A stretch of 64,000 nucleotides of DNA from Saccopteryx bilineata (lineage: Eukaryota; Chordata; Mammalia; Chiroptera; Emballonuridae), in the NCBI RefSeq assembly GCF_036850765.1, contig NC_089493.1:16121632-16185631 (forward strand), given 5' to 3'. The notes under the pieces are model-generated. The model had not been told where the DNA came from and searched no databases. It saw nothing but the letters and a program-made list of their open reading frames with translations. Shown piece after piece: positions 22,232 through 34,990 of the stretch. Numbering within the stretch: position 1 is the stretch's first letter; the number at the start of each line of letters is the position of its first letter. The position numbers and the translations under genes were made by a program.

Positions 22232-23590
22232 ATGATGATGGCACATTTCTACAAAGAAAATATGCCAGCCTTCACACATGAGTAATTTGATTAAACACAA
22301 TTAGCCAAATTGCTTGTTTTCTGCAAATAAAAAACGTTGAATTCTCTCTTATTGAAACATGGCTTATTTTGCTTGTTCCCTCTTCAAAAAGAAAGAAAAC
22401 AATCGATGATTAAAAAAAAAATCCTAACATGTTATTCATGTACTTCAAATACATTTTTGTTTATGGTACCCACATATGCTATAGATTATTTAAAACCCTC
22501 ATTCTAGAAAGCTAGCCTCCCGAATATATTTTCTGACAGTAATATTGGGTGAGAAAGTAGTCATTTCCCATTTTGAGTGTTATGGAAAATTTTACAAGGA
22601 ACATGCCTGTTTGTGTAAATAAAACAAGATGCTATTCCCGGAAACTGACTCCTCTTTATGGCTGAGGAAATTAACCACAGATTTGGGAGTTCCAAAGAGA
22701 GAAGTGGGTACTCGATAATCAACCTGAACTGTGTGCAAAGGATGTGATCTAGGTAGACAGATTCAATTGGCAAGATACTGAGAAAATCAAGACCTCTGAC
22801 TAATTTGATAACACAAGGAAATATGCATTTTTCCCCATGTAAGCATCTCAGTATAATCACAGGATTTTAGTCAAGCATGACCAGCCTCCTCACGGGCTCA
22901 TCTAACTTGTAACATGACTGTCATGCCTCCTAGCCTACTACACGGAAATGGCGAGCTGTTCCCCTGAGCCGTGCATTCTTCCTCTGATTTGTAAAGCAAT
23001 TTCCATTAAAGGCACCTCTGCTTTCAATATGAGCGCAGACGGGAAATGGCACAGTGTCGGTTAGAATGTTTTCTGCAAGTGTTTATTACAGTTTCCAGCC
23101 CACATTGTTACCAGGAAAATAGAGAACGGAGACAAATCTGCAAGTAGTTTAACTAACCAACGCTTTCATCTTCTAAGATCTACAGCGATAAATATGACGT
23201 AGAGGTGGGTGGTGCATGAAGACTGAGCTTTGCAAAACGCACACATTTTACTTTCAAAATAAAATCCAACACAATGTACACATTATTTTTTTCTCCAAAT
23301 ATGCCTAGATATTAACATTTCTGTGGCTAAGAAGTGCTGCAGAAGTTTTCATGCTTGTTTGACCAATTGGTCATTTAACTCTTAGGTCATTACATTTTTA
23401 GAGACATACATACAGTGTATATGACCCAAGGCATTATTTTTCTTGCGGATTTCTTTAAATGTTGCTATAATTTTTTTTTTCCTTTTACTGGTACAGTACC
23501 ATAAAAAAAAAAAATGCCTCCCCACCACTCTACTTCTTCGAGGTTACATAATCTAAACAATTTCCTTAAAAAGTAAGAGTCAAAATCATA
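22232..23590. other. Low-repeat stretch, possible conserved non-coding DNA
   Basis: No repeat or gene identified. About 22880-23240 is less AT-rich than its surroundings, has several CpGs (for example ATGAGCGCAGACGGG near 23030) and keeps a complex composition, so it is a reasonable place to look for conservation. Confidence 0.35.
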
Positions 23591-23609
23591 TAACGGTCAA
23601 TGGTATGAT

Positions 23610-23855
23610 TTCTAGGATCAGATTTCTGTCCCTTGCTAACTGACCATGACTTTATTTTTTAGCTTTATTGATCTTCAGTTTTCACAATTGTAAAATAGAA
23701 TAATAATGTGTCTATTGTTAAGAGGACTAAAAGAATGAAGAGGAATAAATAAAATTTTGATGGGTTGTTAAGAGAAATAAATAATTCATATTGGTAAAAA
23801 ACTTTAGAACAATTCTTGGCACATAGTAAGTGCTATAAAAACACTTGTCAGATTA
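23610..23855 (+). mobile_element. MIR (ancient SINE) remnant
   Basis: Matches the MIR layout at low identity: CAATTGTAAAATAGAATAAT (the 'cctcatctgtaaaatgggg' region) near 23683, then CTTGGCACATAGTAAGTGCT at 23815-23834. Confidence 0.6.
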
Positions 23856-24620
23856 TTAACTAAAGTGTTTAGTAAATATTTATTGAAGAGCCAAATTGTT
23901 AACATTTTAAATAAGCACTCTTTTCAAAAGAGGGAACGTGGTAGAATGTGGAGTCAGAACATTTCACCAGCACTTTCTTTCCTATACCGTAACTTAGTCA
24001 CATACGGAGGCACAAGGGCTGTGAGCCGTGTCTGGCCGGGAGAGTTTCCCTCAGGCGCCCACAATGATCACTACCACAGAATGCTTATTTACATCTTCAT
24101 TTCTATAACATGTTTCTACTTAGCCTGTCCTTCATATATTTCGTGATTTGGTTAAACCTGATACACCAAAGTATAATATTGCTATTTCCATCAGTACATT
24201 GTTTTTAACTGGCTGACACCAAAACATCATCCAAATACATTTTTTTATTGGGAATACTGTTTATAGAGTAAGACAAACAAAAAAACAAATAGAAAAAAAA
24301 AACACTTCTGTTACTGCTGTTACTTATTGTATGGGCATTTATTCACCCTAGAGTACATATCTATTGTAAACATTTAAGGTTCCCAACATAATTGCCAAAC
24401 AAAAATTTCTCTTGTTGACATATTAAGTATTTTTAACTATTTGATAATTAGTTTCACTTTTTAATTCTGGTTTCCACTAAAGATTACTAAGATTACTGTC
24501 ACCAATGTAAAGAACTTCAAATGTAAATAAAGTTATTTTATGTCATAAAAAAGAAGGATGAAGAGGAAGCGTCTTGGAGGTTTTAAGGGCAGCTGATGTA
24601 GGAAATATGTAAAGCTAATC
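23856..24620. other. Unannotated AT-rich stretch
   Basis: No repeat or gene that I can name. A 93-codon frame at 23865-24146 has no recognisable features. Confidence 0.5.
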
Positions 24621-24624
24621 ATAT

Positions 24625-24810
24625 TGGCTTTGGTAGCATCACATTTTGGGTTTGAATTCCAGGATTACTAACTTTGAGAACTTGGACTCTGAGCTTTTAT
24701 TTCCCTATCTGTAAAATGGTAATAAAATATCTACTACATTGGAATACAGAGGGGATTCAAAGCTGCTTAGTTTAGGGACTGGCACACAGTCCAAGAGAGT
24801 TCTTAGTTTA
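24625..24810 (+). mobile_element. MIR remnant
   Basis: The order of MIR landmarks is kept: GGGTTTGAATTCCAGG (24649), TATCTGTAAAATGGTAATAA (24708), and GGGACTGGCACACAGTC (24776). Confidence 0.65.
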
Positions 24811-25970
24811 GATAGCTGTTAAATTAATCAAGACTTGCAATCACATGTTATAAACCCCTTGAGGACAAGCACCATATACACCACCAAATGTACTGAACAC
24901 TCAATAAAATAACCATTGATTCCAGGCCAGCCAAACATCTGCTTCTGAAAAGATTACAGAATAAAGGGATGTATAGATAGATAAGTTTCCTTGAGAGATA
25001 TCAGCACTGAAGAGTTGAGCTTCTGGGTTTCAGTCTTTTTCACAGGATGGAATCGTTTTCTTTCATCAGTCTCAGGATTTCAGTATGAACTCTACATGCT
25101 CTGGAAAGAAATACAAAAACAGTGATGGTTGTAAATTTGCAATAATACGTAGGATCAATACCTTGAAAACTCTTCCTAAATTTCCTAGGATTAACGAATA
25201 AAGCTTGATTTAATATTTGGAGAACTTCCTAAGCTTCAGGTTATATAAAAATTATTATTAAAATACAATATAATACTCTTTCTTCGTTTAAAAAATTAAA
25301 TTCCCTCTTGCAGAAGGCAGGAGGGGTAGATTCCAGAAATTTCTGATACTTACTTGGCTTGTTGGATTTGCAGGAAGCTCAAATTGGTTGAGCAGAGTCC
25401 TGCTTAAATAGGTGCCTCTTATAGAGGAAAATCTGCTGCTTTATGTAAATGGAATATACTTGCTGTTTTCTGCCCCTTCCATTTGCAGAGCCGGTCATAA
25501 CTTGCACATTCTGTACTTATTTCTAATTGCAATTCCATTTTTGTTCTGTAACAAGCTGTTGTACCAGAAAGTGCTTTACGGCAAGAAGGGTTGGCCCCCC
25601 TGCAGGAACAATATTTGAAAATCTAAAAGGCTTATACTTAAAGATGCTAAGTGGCCAGTTGTAAAGTATGTACTCTCAATATGGTATTTTTATTTATTAA
25701 AATTACCTGAAATGGCATTCATAATTCTGAGAGTGTGACTAAATGCGGGCATCAAATATTGTTAAAGTTCTCTTTTTCTGAGTATTTCTTGAGAGATCAT
25801 AATGTTGGAAATAAAGCTGGGAAATGTGGTCCCTGTGGCACTCAATTTTATTACACATTGTTTTGTCTGGATCATAGAATTAAATCTATACTAGGTATAT
25901 TTAATTTTTAAAAAGTAAATTAAATAGTGTTTTACAGTATTTTCTATTTGTTTATTTATTCAGTTTTTAT
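24811..25970. other. Unannotated stretch
   Basis: No gene, RNA or named repeat seen. The frame at 25412-25618 (68 codons) has hydrophobic runs but no start context or family match. Confidence 0.5.
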
Positions 25971-25974
25971 TTTT

Positions 25975-26362
25975 TAATCTTTTTTTCTTCTTTTTCCAAG
26001 TGAGAGCAGGGGAGATAAAAAGACAGACTCCCACATGCATTCTGACTGGGATCCACCTGTGACTGCCTTCTGGGGCCAATACTTGGCCTATCTGGGGCCA
26101 TGCTTGCAACCAAGCTATTTTTAGCACCAAAGGCAGAGGCTCAAGGAAACATCCTTAGTGCTTGGGGCCAATGCACTGGAAATAATAGAGCTATGTATGG
26201 CTATGGGGACGGAAGAGAGAGGGGGAGAAAAAAAAAGAGAGAGGGAGGAGGGGAAGGGATGGAGAAACAGATTGTCATCTCTCCTGTGTGCCCTGACGAG
26301 GAATTGTACCTGGGACATCCATATGCCAGCTGATGTTCTACCACAGAGCCAACCACCCAGGG
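25975..26362 (-). mobile_element. Long Rhin-1-like SINE, old copy
   Basis: Full-length but strongly diverged: tail side CTTTTTCCAAGTGAGAGCAG, ACTGGGATCCACCTG, GA-rich segment (26213-26262), and a decayed tRNA-like head ending CAACCACCCAGGGG. It has lost the CCACCAGGGGG box. Confidence 0.85.
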
Positions 26363-26629
26363 GACTTAGTTTTCTAAAAGTCTTGCTTTCTCCAACATGT
26401 AAGAGAGCAAAGTGTTCATTATTAGACTTTATTTGGTTTGACTTCTATTTAAACAATGATTAGCAATAAAATGTGAGTCTAGACAAAATTTTTAGGTGCC
26501 GATTATAAATATTTAAACTGAAAATTAACCTAAGAGCCCCTGATTAGTATCTCTGAGAACTGTTGTCTAACAGCTTATTGATTAAAATTTTGACAAATTT
26601 TTTCAGATAAATCTTACAAATTAAACAAT

Positions 26630-27580
26630 TTAATTCAACAATAAAAAAATCAGCAACTGAAATAAAAAAAAATGGGCAAAGTACCTAACCAGACATTTCA
26701 CCGAACAAGATACACAGGTTGTCAAATAAGCTTTTGTAAGTATACACAACATATGTTATTAGGCGATTGGAAATTAAAACAACAATGAGATACCCGTGTC
26801 TACCTATTAGAATGGCCAAAGTTAAAACACTGATATTAAATGCTAGTGAGGTTGAGGAGCAACAAGAACTCTGATTCGTTGCTGGTGGGAATGCAGAGTG
26901 GCAAAGCCACTTTGCAAGACAGTTGAGTGATTTCTTACAAAACCACACATATTCTTGCCATATAATCCAGCAATCGTGTTCCTTTGTATTTACCCAAATG
27001 AGTTGAAAACTTATGTCTGCACAAAAATCTGCTATAAACAGATGTTTATGTCAGCTTTATTCATAACTGCCAAAACTTGGAAGCAACCAAGATGCCCTTC
27101 AGCAAGTGAATGGATAAATGAATACTGACACATCCAGATAATGAAATATTATTCAGTGCTAAAAATAATGAGCTATCAAACCATGAAAAGACATGGAGGA
27201 ATCTTAGGTGCATATTATTCAGTGAAAAAAAAAAAAAGCCAATCTGAAAAGGCAACATATCATATGATTCCAACTATCTGAGATTCTGGAAAAGGCAAAA
27301 CTATGGAGACAGTAAACAGATCAGTGGTTGCCAGGGCTGCGTGGGGGAGAGAGGGACAAGTCGGTAGAGCATGCGGATGTTTAGGGTGGTGAAACTCACC
27401 TGTATGACACTGTAATGATGGATACATGCTCTCATAAAATTTTCAAAACTCATCAAATGTAAAACACCAAGAATGAATCCTTAGGTAAACTGTGGATTTT
27501 GGGTTATGACGATGTGTCATTGCAGGTTCACCTATTGTAGCGATGCAACTTTCTGGAATGAAATAATTCATGATAGAAGA
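26630..27580 (+). mobile_element. Old L1 3' end (ORF2 C-terminal remnant and 3'UTR)
   Basis: Typical end of an L1M-type element: GGGCAAAGTACCTAACCAGACATTTCACC (near 26673), GGGAATGCAGAGTGGCAAAGCC (26887), TATAATCCAGCAATC (26961), CCAAGATGCCCTTCAGCAAGTG (27088), then the GTTGCCAGGGCTG and GATGGATACATG 3'UTR landmarks (27327 and 27418). All frames are broken. Confidence 0.85.
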
Positions 27581-27841
27581 GCCTGTCCACGTGTGGGGAA
27601 AGAAGTATCTAGCAAATCCCTGTGCTTTCCACTCATTTTTTTCTTTGAAATTAGAACTTCTCTAAAAAATAGTCTATCATAAAATTATTAAGGCTCAATC
27701 TATAATAATTTATATAAGACTATAGAGGGAATGAAAATTCTGAATGTTCCACTGGATATTTGAAGATCCCAAAGCTCTTGCAGATAGATATAATAAATTA
27801 CACGTTCGTATGGTCAATAAAATTTAAATATTCCTCACATC

Positions 27842-28100
27842 TTGATTTATTTACAAAATATTTATTGATGCTTACTTGTGATGAATAAAGACATCACGTC
27901 TGCCCTGCAGGGCCTCACAGTGCAGGGGGAGACAGACCACTCAGTGATCATGAAGATTTATTTTAAATGCACATATCATTATGAAAACACAGTGGAGAAA
28001 TAGGCACATCAGCATCTACCAGAATTGGGAGGTCAAGGACGTTTCCCCGGAGGCTGTGCCATGCCTGAGACAAGTCTGGTAAGAAGCTTCCTCCAGAGGA
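27842..28100 (+). mobile_element. Probable L2 LINE 3' fragment
   Basis: ATATTTATTGATGCTTACTTGTGATG followed by CTGCCCTGCAGGGCCTCACAGTG and a GGGGAGACAGAC step match the L2 3' layout at low identity. Confidence 0.45.
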
Positions 28101-30270
28101 GAAACACGTCAAAGATGACCTCACGTCTGGTGGAAAGACTGTTCGCCAGCAGAGCCCCTGACTTGGCTGTGTATTTTCTAGTGTTTTGTTTTTAATTTCC
28201 AGAATAATTCTTCATGGAAGCAATGACTAAGAGGGAAGTGAGAAATAAAGTGAGGAACTTCTGTACATTCTGTACTGTACAAGCAGGCAAGGACAAGAGA
28301 CGGCGTTTTGTCTCTTTCGGAAGTTCTAGTTTGGCTTCAACTCACACAAAGGCACGTGGAGGCAACCCTGCATTGATGCATAGCTTGCAAAGGATTTGGA
28401 AGAGCTGCATTAAATTCACCAAAACACAGATACTGTTTCCTGGGCCAACGTCTGGTCTGAACACCATCTGAATGCTCTACGAGTGATCATTCAAGGTTGG
28501 GCAAAGGCCAGATGGTTGCGTAGGGTCTCCTTTGAACTCTGGAAAGGGCATTTTACAAAGATCTAAGTAATCTTTTCAAATATCTGGCCTGGATTATTCC
28601 TATTAATGGGAAGGGTGGACCTGGGGCGGGAGCAGGAGGGTAATACTGTGCCCAGATGTCGCGTATGGCCCAAACTCTTCTTCACGTCTGAGGCCTCATC
28701 CCAAGACATCTTTTCAAACATGCACATCGAACACTGACTTTTCCACTTCTTTCATATCTCCCCTTTTACGTGAGACACACTTCATCTGCTGATCCCAGAG
28801 CCACCGAGCTCTACCGTGCTTCCTCCCAGCAAACCTGATCCGTCATGAGTAATATAGAAGAGGAGAACTTTCTGGTTTATTTGATTTGATTTTGAGTTCT
28901 TGTGAAATATGGGAAACACTCTCTCCTCCACTCCATTATTTCTGTCTTTTATGTGTGTAGCAAAAAAAAGTGTTTGGATTATAATCTACAATGGCAGATA
29001 AATATGCTATCATCCAAAGTTTTGCATAATTAGTTTAGGTAGAATCCATTCTCCTTTTGAAAATGTCCATACTCGGTCTAAGTGCCTAACGCTGCCAGGA
29101 TATTTTCCCCTCCCTTGTGGGGTTGAAGTTCTGCTTTGCATCTCATCTCAGACACATAATTACTTGTAGCAGGTATATTATAGTGCTCTCCCAGCCTACA
29201 TCACCCAAATCTTCTTTAAACATCATTTTAGCAAAGTAAACCCAGGAAATTCTGTTCACCTTACTTAAATGCTTGTAACTTTAGTAGTTTTACAATTCTT
29301 TCAGGCTCAGCACAGATGGGATTTTTCAAATGAAAACCAGATGAAAGTAAACAGCCAGTTCACCATCAAAACCTTAAGGTAGGAAGACGCAGGCCCGGCT
29401 TGGTGCTGTAATCAGATCTGCTTTTGCAGTAAAAGTATGTTTCCAATAACTGTTCAGTTACCTTTCATTTAGAGACTCAGATCAGCGTTGTTTCTTTTTT
29501 TTTTTTTTCTTTTATAATTTGACATGGTAAAGGGAGAAGTGGGCTTTCAAATCTCTAATCTGTGTCAACCTGAGATGAAAGTTTTTAGCACTCTGCCTCC
29601 TCTGTGGGGGTATTTGGATTTGTAGTTCATTTTACAAATCCTGTTTAACATACAATTAAATAATAATGTAAATATGTGACATAATCTCCCCTGGCTACAA
29701 ACTTTCAATGACCCTGGTGATTTCCTCCCCTTGGGGTTTTAAATTTGATTTCGATTGCCATACCTTACTGAAACATATACTCATGCCTTCTTCAGTTGCA
29801 ATTGGCTAAATAAAATAGGCATTTAATGTGTGTCCGCTTTAACATTTATTTGCAGTAATTCTCTTTGGAGAGAAAAAATATCCCCTGATTAGAAAGGCGT
29901 CCTCTTAACTCTGTTACCGATTTATTTTGGATTTATTTTTATTTTTTAACTATACCCTTAGATTGTCTCCAAAGTAGCTTCCAAAATTGCTGCCCATTAA
30001 AATGGTTGGAGCAGATTTAAAGCTTTAGAACCTCGTCCCCAGCTGATCCTATTAAACTGGTCCAGGGTTGGGACCTGGGCATTTGCAGTCTTTAAACATT
30101 TCTTCATCTGTTCTCATAAGCAGCCCAAGTTGAGAATCACTATCCCAGGATCTAGATTCTCCCTTCTTGAAAGGATTTGTTTCTGTGTTGCAAATTTTGG
30201 GGTTATTTTTTACATCATCAGAAAAGTAAAGACATTATGCCAAACCAGAAGGAATGTGAATTCTCTTGCA
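28101..30270. other. Long low-repeat stretch, no gene recognised
   Basis: About 2.2 kb with no SINE, L1 or LTR signature. The frame at 28214-28471 (85 codons) is Lys/Arg-rich but matches nothing I know. A 13-bp T run lies near 29495. Confidence 0.5.
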
Positions 30271-30281
30271 AACACCCCCCC

Positions 30282-30312
30282 CACACACACACACACACAC
30301 ACATACACACAC
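30282..30312. repeat. (CA)n microsatellite
   Basis: A CA dinucleotide run preceded by a short C run, with one interruption (CATACA). Confidence 0.95.
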
Positions 30313-30918
30313 TCCTGGTAGAGGTGCTCGGCAATAGTAAGTGATCTTAGTATCATAGTTTAGTTCTGAGAATGGATAGGTGAAAGGAAGACATACCTGC
30401 TCCAAAACTACTTTAAAGGTCTCTACAGTTCATTTACCTGATCTCTCATCAGCATATAGTACAAACTTTCTTGAAATCAGACACCTGTGTGTCTTGATTC
30501 TATTAGCCCTACCTGTTTGTGTTAGTTATTTGAATACAATGATGTGGTGAAATAACTTATTGGGCACCTAGAGAATGGATCATCTCTCTGGGGTATTTAT
30601 ATTTCTTCTGTTTCAGGTTTCCTTTCTTCCCATTGTAAATGGAAAAATCAAAGATGTAGGTCTGAATTAGTTAGGCAGACATGATTAGAATGAATGGCGC
30701 AAATTATGTTTCATAGCATTTTAGAAAATTTAAGCGAAAGGAAAACATGGTTCCCAAATCTAGAAATGTTGTTTTACGTGTCTGGGTTTTCAATGAACAG
30801 TTATTTTTCCACTCAGTGTTCTTTTTATTTTTATAATAGAAAAAGAAATTGCCATGTTTTATCATTATCAGGATGACTAAATATTTTTACTACAAATAAA
30901 AAGAAAGTCCTTGTTAAC

Positions 30919-31010
30919 TAATATATATATGTTATAATATATATTATGTTATATGTTATAAATTTATATATGTTATATATATATAAATATATATATATGT
31001 TATAAATTTT
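30919..31010. repeat. AT-rich imperfect tandem repeat
   Basis: TATA-rich tract in which GTTATA and TATAAATTT units recur (for example 30950-30966, 30972-30977 and 30999-31009). Much of it can pair with itself. Confidence 0.85.
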
Positions 31011-33300
31011 TAAGGACACCAGCCACATGGAAAAATCAGCTGTGGTATATCTTTTATATTTTTCCAAGGCCTTAATAAAATAATTTGTAACTAAATATTT
31101 TGCTGTAATTCTAGTAAGCCATCCTTCCAAATGTGTTTCCACTCTCCTTGTATTACTTCTTGATCTGAAAATAAAAAATAGCCAAAAAAATTTAGTTTGG
31201 AGCCCTTTGATAACTGTTATTTTTTTTTAAAGTCCTTGAAAGAGCAAAGAAATGTTTTGCTACATTGATTCAGATGCTGGAAACTTGGGGCTGTAAGTAC
31301 ACATCTACCTCTCAATGACTTTGAAACAAAGATGAGGCTGAAAAGTTCAGGTAAGTTCTAGGGAACCAGTAAATATGATTAAAAATCAAATTAATAGATT
31401 GAAGTAAAATATCAGAATATAATATGCTTAATGTACCATGGCTAAAAGATTATCACAGAGATTTAAAACCAGTGGAAGAAATATGTAAATAACCTAGAGG
31501 AAATAGAACAACTTTGTCTTGAAAACATCCATAGTGGAGATGGAAAGGAAAAGTTACAGTGGAGTCATATTTAAAAATTGAAAACATGTCAAGGTAAAAC
31601 TCAGACAAAGAATGAAAAACAAATGAGATAAGAGGACTTTTAGGAAAGCTATGGTCCCTTTTTAAATTTAAGAAACATTTGTAGAAAGTGTGTTTCTACC
31701 AAAGAGAAATGTTCATGAGGAAAGGACATAAGATTTAGAGTCACAGATCCTTAGTTTGAATTCTTGATCAATAGTTTAGTATACAACAAAGGAATATTAC
31801 ATTCCCTTTTGTAAAACTGCATTTTAAAATTATTTTTTTGTGGGTGTCATGGTATCAAAATGTTTTTTACCCTATGTAAAGTGCTCTGCAAATTAGAGAG
31901 AGGCTTTTATAAATACAGGTAGAATCTTACAACTCAAAGTAAGATTTTGGATTTTGACAAGATGTCCAAGTTTCACATATACATTCAATTTGGAGCTGCA
32001 CTGGTCTAAAAGGGTTGGGAATTGTGCAATGGAAGATATCTTTACTCTTCAAAACAGTGAACTTTAATTCAGATGCTAATATTTGAGCAAAATGCATAAA
32101 ACCCCTGCATCTTCCTCTTTTTCATATAAATCTATGAGAAGGAACCATTTTGAAGGTTCTCTGAAGTGCTTCCATGTCAGTAAAAAGCAATTGTAACCAA
32201 CATTTCAAAATCGTTTTCACTGATAGGAGTTAACTTTTGTTAATGCTTTATATTTCATTATATGTTCATTGAGAGTATTTCTACAATATGACTCTCATTC
32301 TTCTGCCACCAGGCACACTTCTTTGAAAAATAAAGGGAGTTGACTACACCCTGTAGCTTATCTGCAAATGTCCCATTAAATGTCAGTTGTATGAGCTACT
32401 AACAGGAAAAAAAAATCACAAGCAGAAAAATATAGCTGAGAACCTTTTGGAGTGGATCGTGTTTAAATCTTCCATAAGTTCTGGCAAAAAAAAAAAAATA
32501 GTGAATAGAACCAGAACTAGCAAAAACATGAAAGAAAATCAAACATTCTGATTTCCACTAATTTCTTCATAGATATCAGTTTGTTTAAATTCTCATTTGT
32601 TTTATCTCTTAGGTTCCTTTTACTGTGTGACAAATACATAATTTCTATATTATCAGCAGCATTTTGCCTTTCACAAGAAGAGCTGCTAGCCATGTAGACT
32701 TAGTAATATAAAGGAAAGAAGACCCGTATCAATTAATCACAGGTATCCACAGGATATCCGAAACCTGGCTGCCTTATGATTCCATATGGTCTATAGAACC
32801 TACAAAATGGTCTATGAAGCCACGTTTAGATACTGTGCTCTCTGTTGATGACCACCTTAGAGCACTTTCTAAGACTGAGATAAGGAAGTAAGAAAAATTT
32901 GAAGGATATTGGTAAGAATCGTGGGTACTTCCTGTCTGAAATGTGCCCTCAGACTTTATACTAGACAGATAGATAATACCGGGGGACTATGTCTCATTGA
33001 GACATTCTCACTAGATTATGCCACCCAGTTGATAAAGGTGATAAATTAAACTGAACTTGTTCCTCCTGGCCCGATGTCCATCTCCTTCCTAATTCAGCCT
33101 CATTTCTCTTCTGTAATCCAGTTCCTGGTTTCTATTACCTGTCTGGCACTGACCTAAAAGATCTGAATTTTAATTTTAAATTGGGTGCCTTTTACTAATC
33201 TTATGTTTTCCAGCATATTTTATCCACTCCCTAACCCAAGCCTGCTAACTTTCATTCAAGCTTGCTGGAGTTCTCCAGCCACTGAAATGATGGACATTCA
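31011..33300. other. Long low-repeat stretch, no gene recognised
   Basis: AT-rich, without named repeats or coding frames above background. Only short A runs (32407, 32487) stand out. Confidence 0.5.
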
Positions 33301-33304
33301 GACA

Positions 33305-33585
33305 GTAATTTTCAAAAAGCTTATTGAAGAATCATTTATTATAACTGAAAAGTTTACCTGTTTAAAGTGTAGAATTCAGTTATTGTTAGTATCTTCACAG
33401 AGTTATGTAACCATCATCATAATCTAATTTTAGAACAGTCTCATCACCCCCAAAGCAACTTTGTACCCATTAGCCATCACTTCTACACCATTTCCCAGCC
33501 CTAAGCAACCACTAATGTACTTTCGGTAGCTACAGATTTGCTTATAATTTTTGATTAATGATTTAAACTGTCCAGAAAAGACAAC
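33305..33585 (-). mobile_element. Old L1 fragment
   Basis: CTAATTTTAGAACAGTCTCATCACCCC, GTACCCATTAGCCATCAC and CCCTAAGCAACCACTAATG are landmarks of the antisense form of an L1M 3' region. Confidence 0.65.
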
Positions 33586-33588
33586 TTT

Positions 33589-33590
<2 letters not shown>

Positions 33591-33625
<35 letters not shown>
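33591..33625. repeat. (TC)n microsatellite
   Basis: About 35 bp of TC repeat at the edge of the L1 fragment. Confidence 0.95.
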
Positions 33626-33626
<1 letters not shown>

Positions 33627-34730
33627 GATTCCTCACTGCATGATCGCTAACTTCTCAGTATGAAGTTATTTACTTTCCATTAGGATCTGGAATATTAGCA
33701 ATTGGACATTTATTTTGCTGTATATGTATATTTTTCTAAGTCCAATTATCTATTATCAAATATTTAGACATGTCACATTTTGTTCTCTGCTGTGTTTCCT
33801 TCTATTTTTTTTTTTAGCAGTGAGAGAAGGGACGTAATTATTAGTAAAACCAAGAACATATGTGGTATTAATGATGTCTCTCTTTCTCATGTCTGAATTT
33901 TTATTTATGTCTATGTACCCTGAAGAACCAACCCTGGGTCTTTAATCGATTAAGTTTATTTCTTACATCCCACGACTAGTCCTGGTCACTGAAAATACAT
34001 CCCTCTCCAGTCATATAGATTTCAACCCTTGTCAGATCATAACTACAGATTTTTGTTTACCATGATGGGAATCAAGGTGATATAGAACAAAAAAAAATTT
34101 ATCATAGCTTAAGCAATCACAAACATATATTGATTTGGGTGGGTCACTCTGATAGAACTAAACTTTTGCACAACTAGTGAATTATCTCATTCTAGAAGAA
34201 CAAGTCAGGATGATGACTCCAATTTCAATAATGAATAAAGTGTATTGTGTACCTATTTTACAAATGTTGGCGTATTTGACTGAAAGTCACAGCAAGAGAT
34301 TTAAGAAACAAAGGAAATGGGGGCTGATGTATTGAAAGGAGAGAGCTCAGCTCATAGGATTAAGGAATAAGCTGAAGAACTATGTCCCAAAGCAGGTAGA
34401 CACTAAGGCACCCCTGGAAATCTGGAAGGGAAGAATTCATGGAGGGTGTCTTTAAGGTGCACTGATTAATCGAGATGCAGACAGGTCAATACCGTCTGTG
34501 GTATCGGCTTATGAATCGGGTTCCAGGGCGAGCATATGTGATCTGCCCTGCTCGCGTCTCTTCCCCACCTCTCAGATAGAATTTGTTGAAGCACTTGGCT
34601 TCCCCGCGTCACTAAGACTGCATTCACAGACAGGTGGTGACATTTCTGAAAGCAAAACGGGAATGCTGTTTCTGGAACTGGAGGAAAGAAATAAATGTCA
34701 GACTGTTAATAGCCAACATACTAGTTATTT
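33626..34730. other. Low-repeat stretch
   Basis: No named repeat. Around 34440-34640 the sequence is richer in GC and CpG than its surroundings and sits in a 109-codon frame (34498-34827) with no recognised domain; its C-terminal third runs into a MIR remnant, which argues against it being a gene. Confidence 0.4.
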
Positions 34731-34734
34731 CTCA

Positions 34735-34990
34735 AAATTTTACATAGACCGTACTCTGTTCTGGGCATTGTTTCAACCACTTTCAATTAGGTACGCATTA
34801 AATTCTCATAATCATCCTAGATGGTAGGCATGGTTTTTATCAACTCCATTTTATAGGTTCAGGGTGGTAGAGTAACTTCCCTGAGTTCACACAGCTTATT
34901 TAAAAAGAGAACCAGAGAGGCTGGAACCTGGTCTACCTCCCAAGTCCCTGATCTCCATCCACATGCTCTGCACTACCTCGCCCTGAGCAG
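34735..34990 (-). mobile_element. MIR remnant
   Basis: Antisense MIR landmarks in order: CTGTTCTGGGCATTGTTTC (34755), TCCATTTTATAGGTTCAGG (34844), AGTAACTTCCCTGAGTTCACACAGC (34871), and ATGCTCTGCACTACC (34963). Confidence 0.75.

Noticed and set aside
30694..31142. Frames at 30694-30876 and 31142-30918 (minus)
   Set aside because: The minus frame is mostly Tyr/Ile from the TA tract, and the plus frame has no features.
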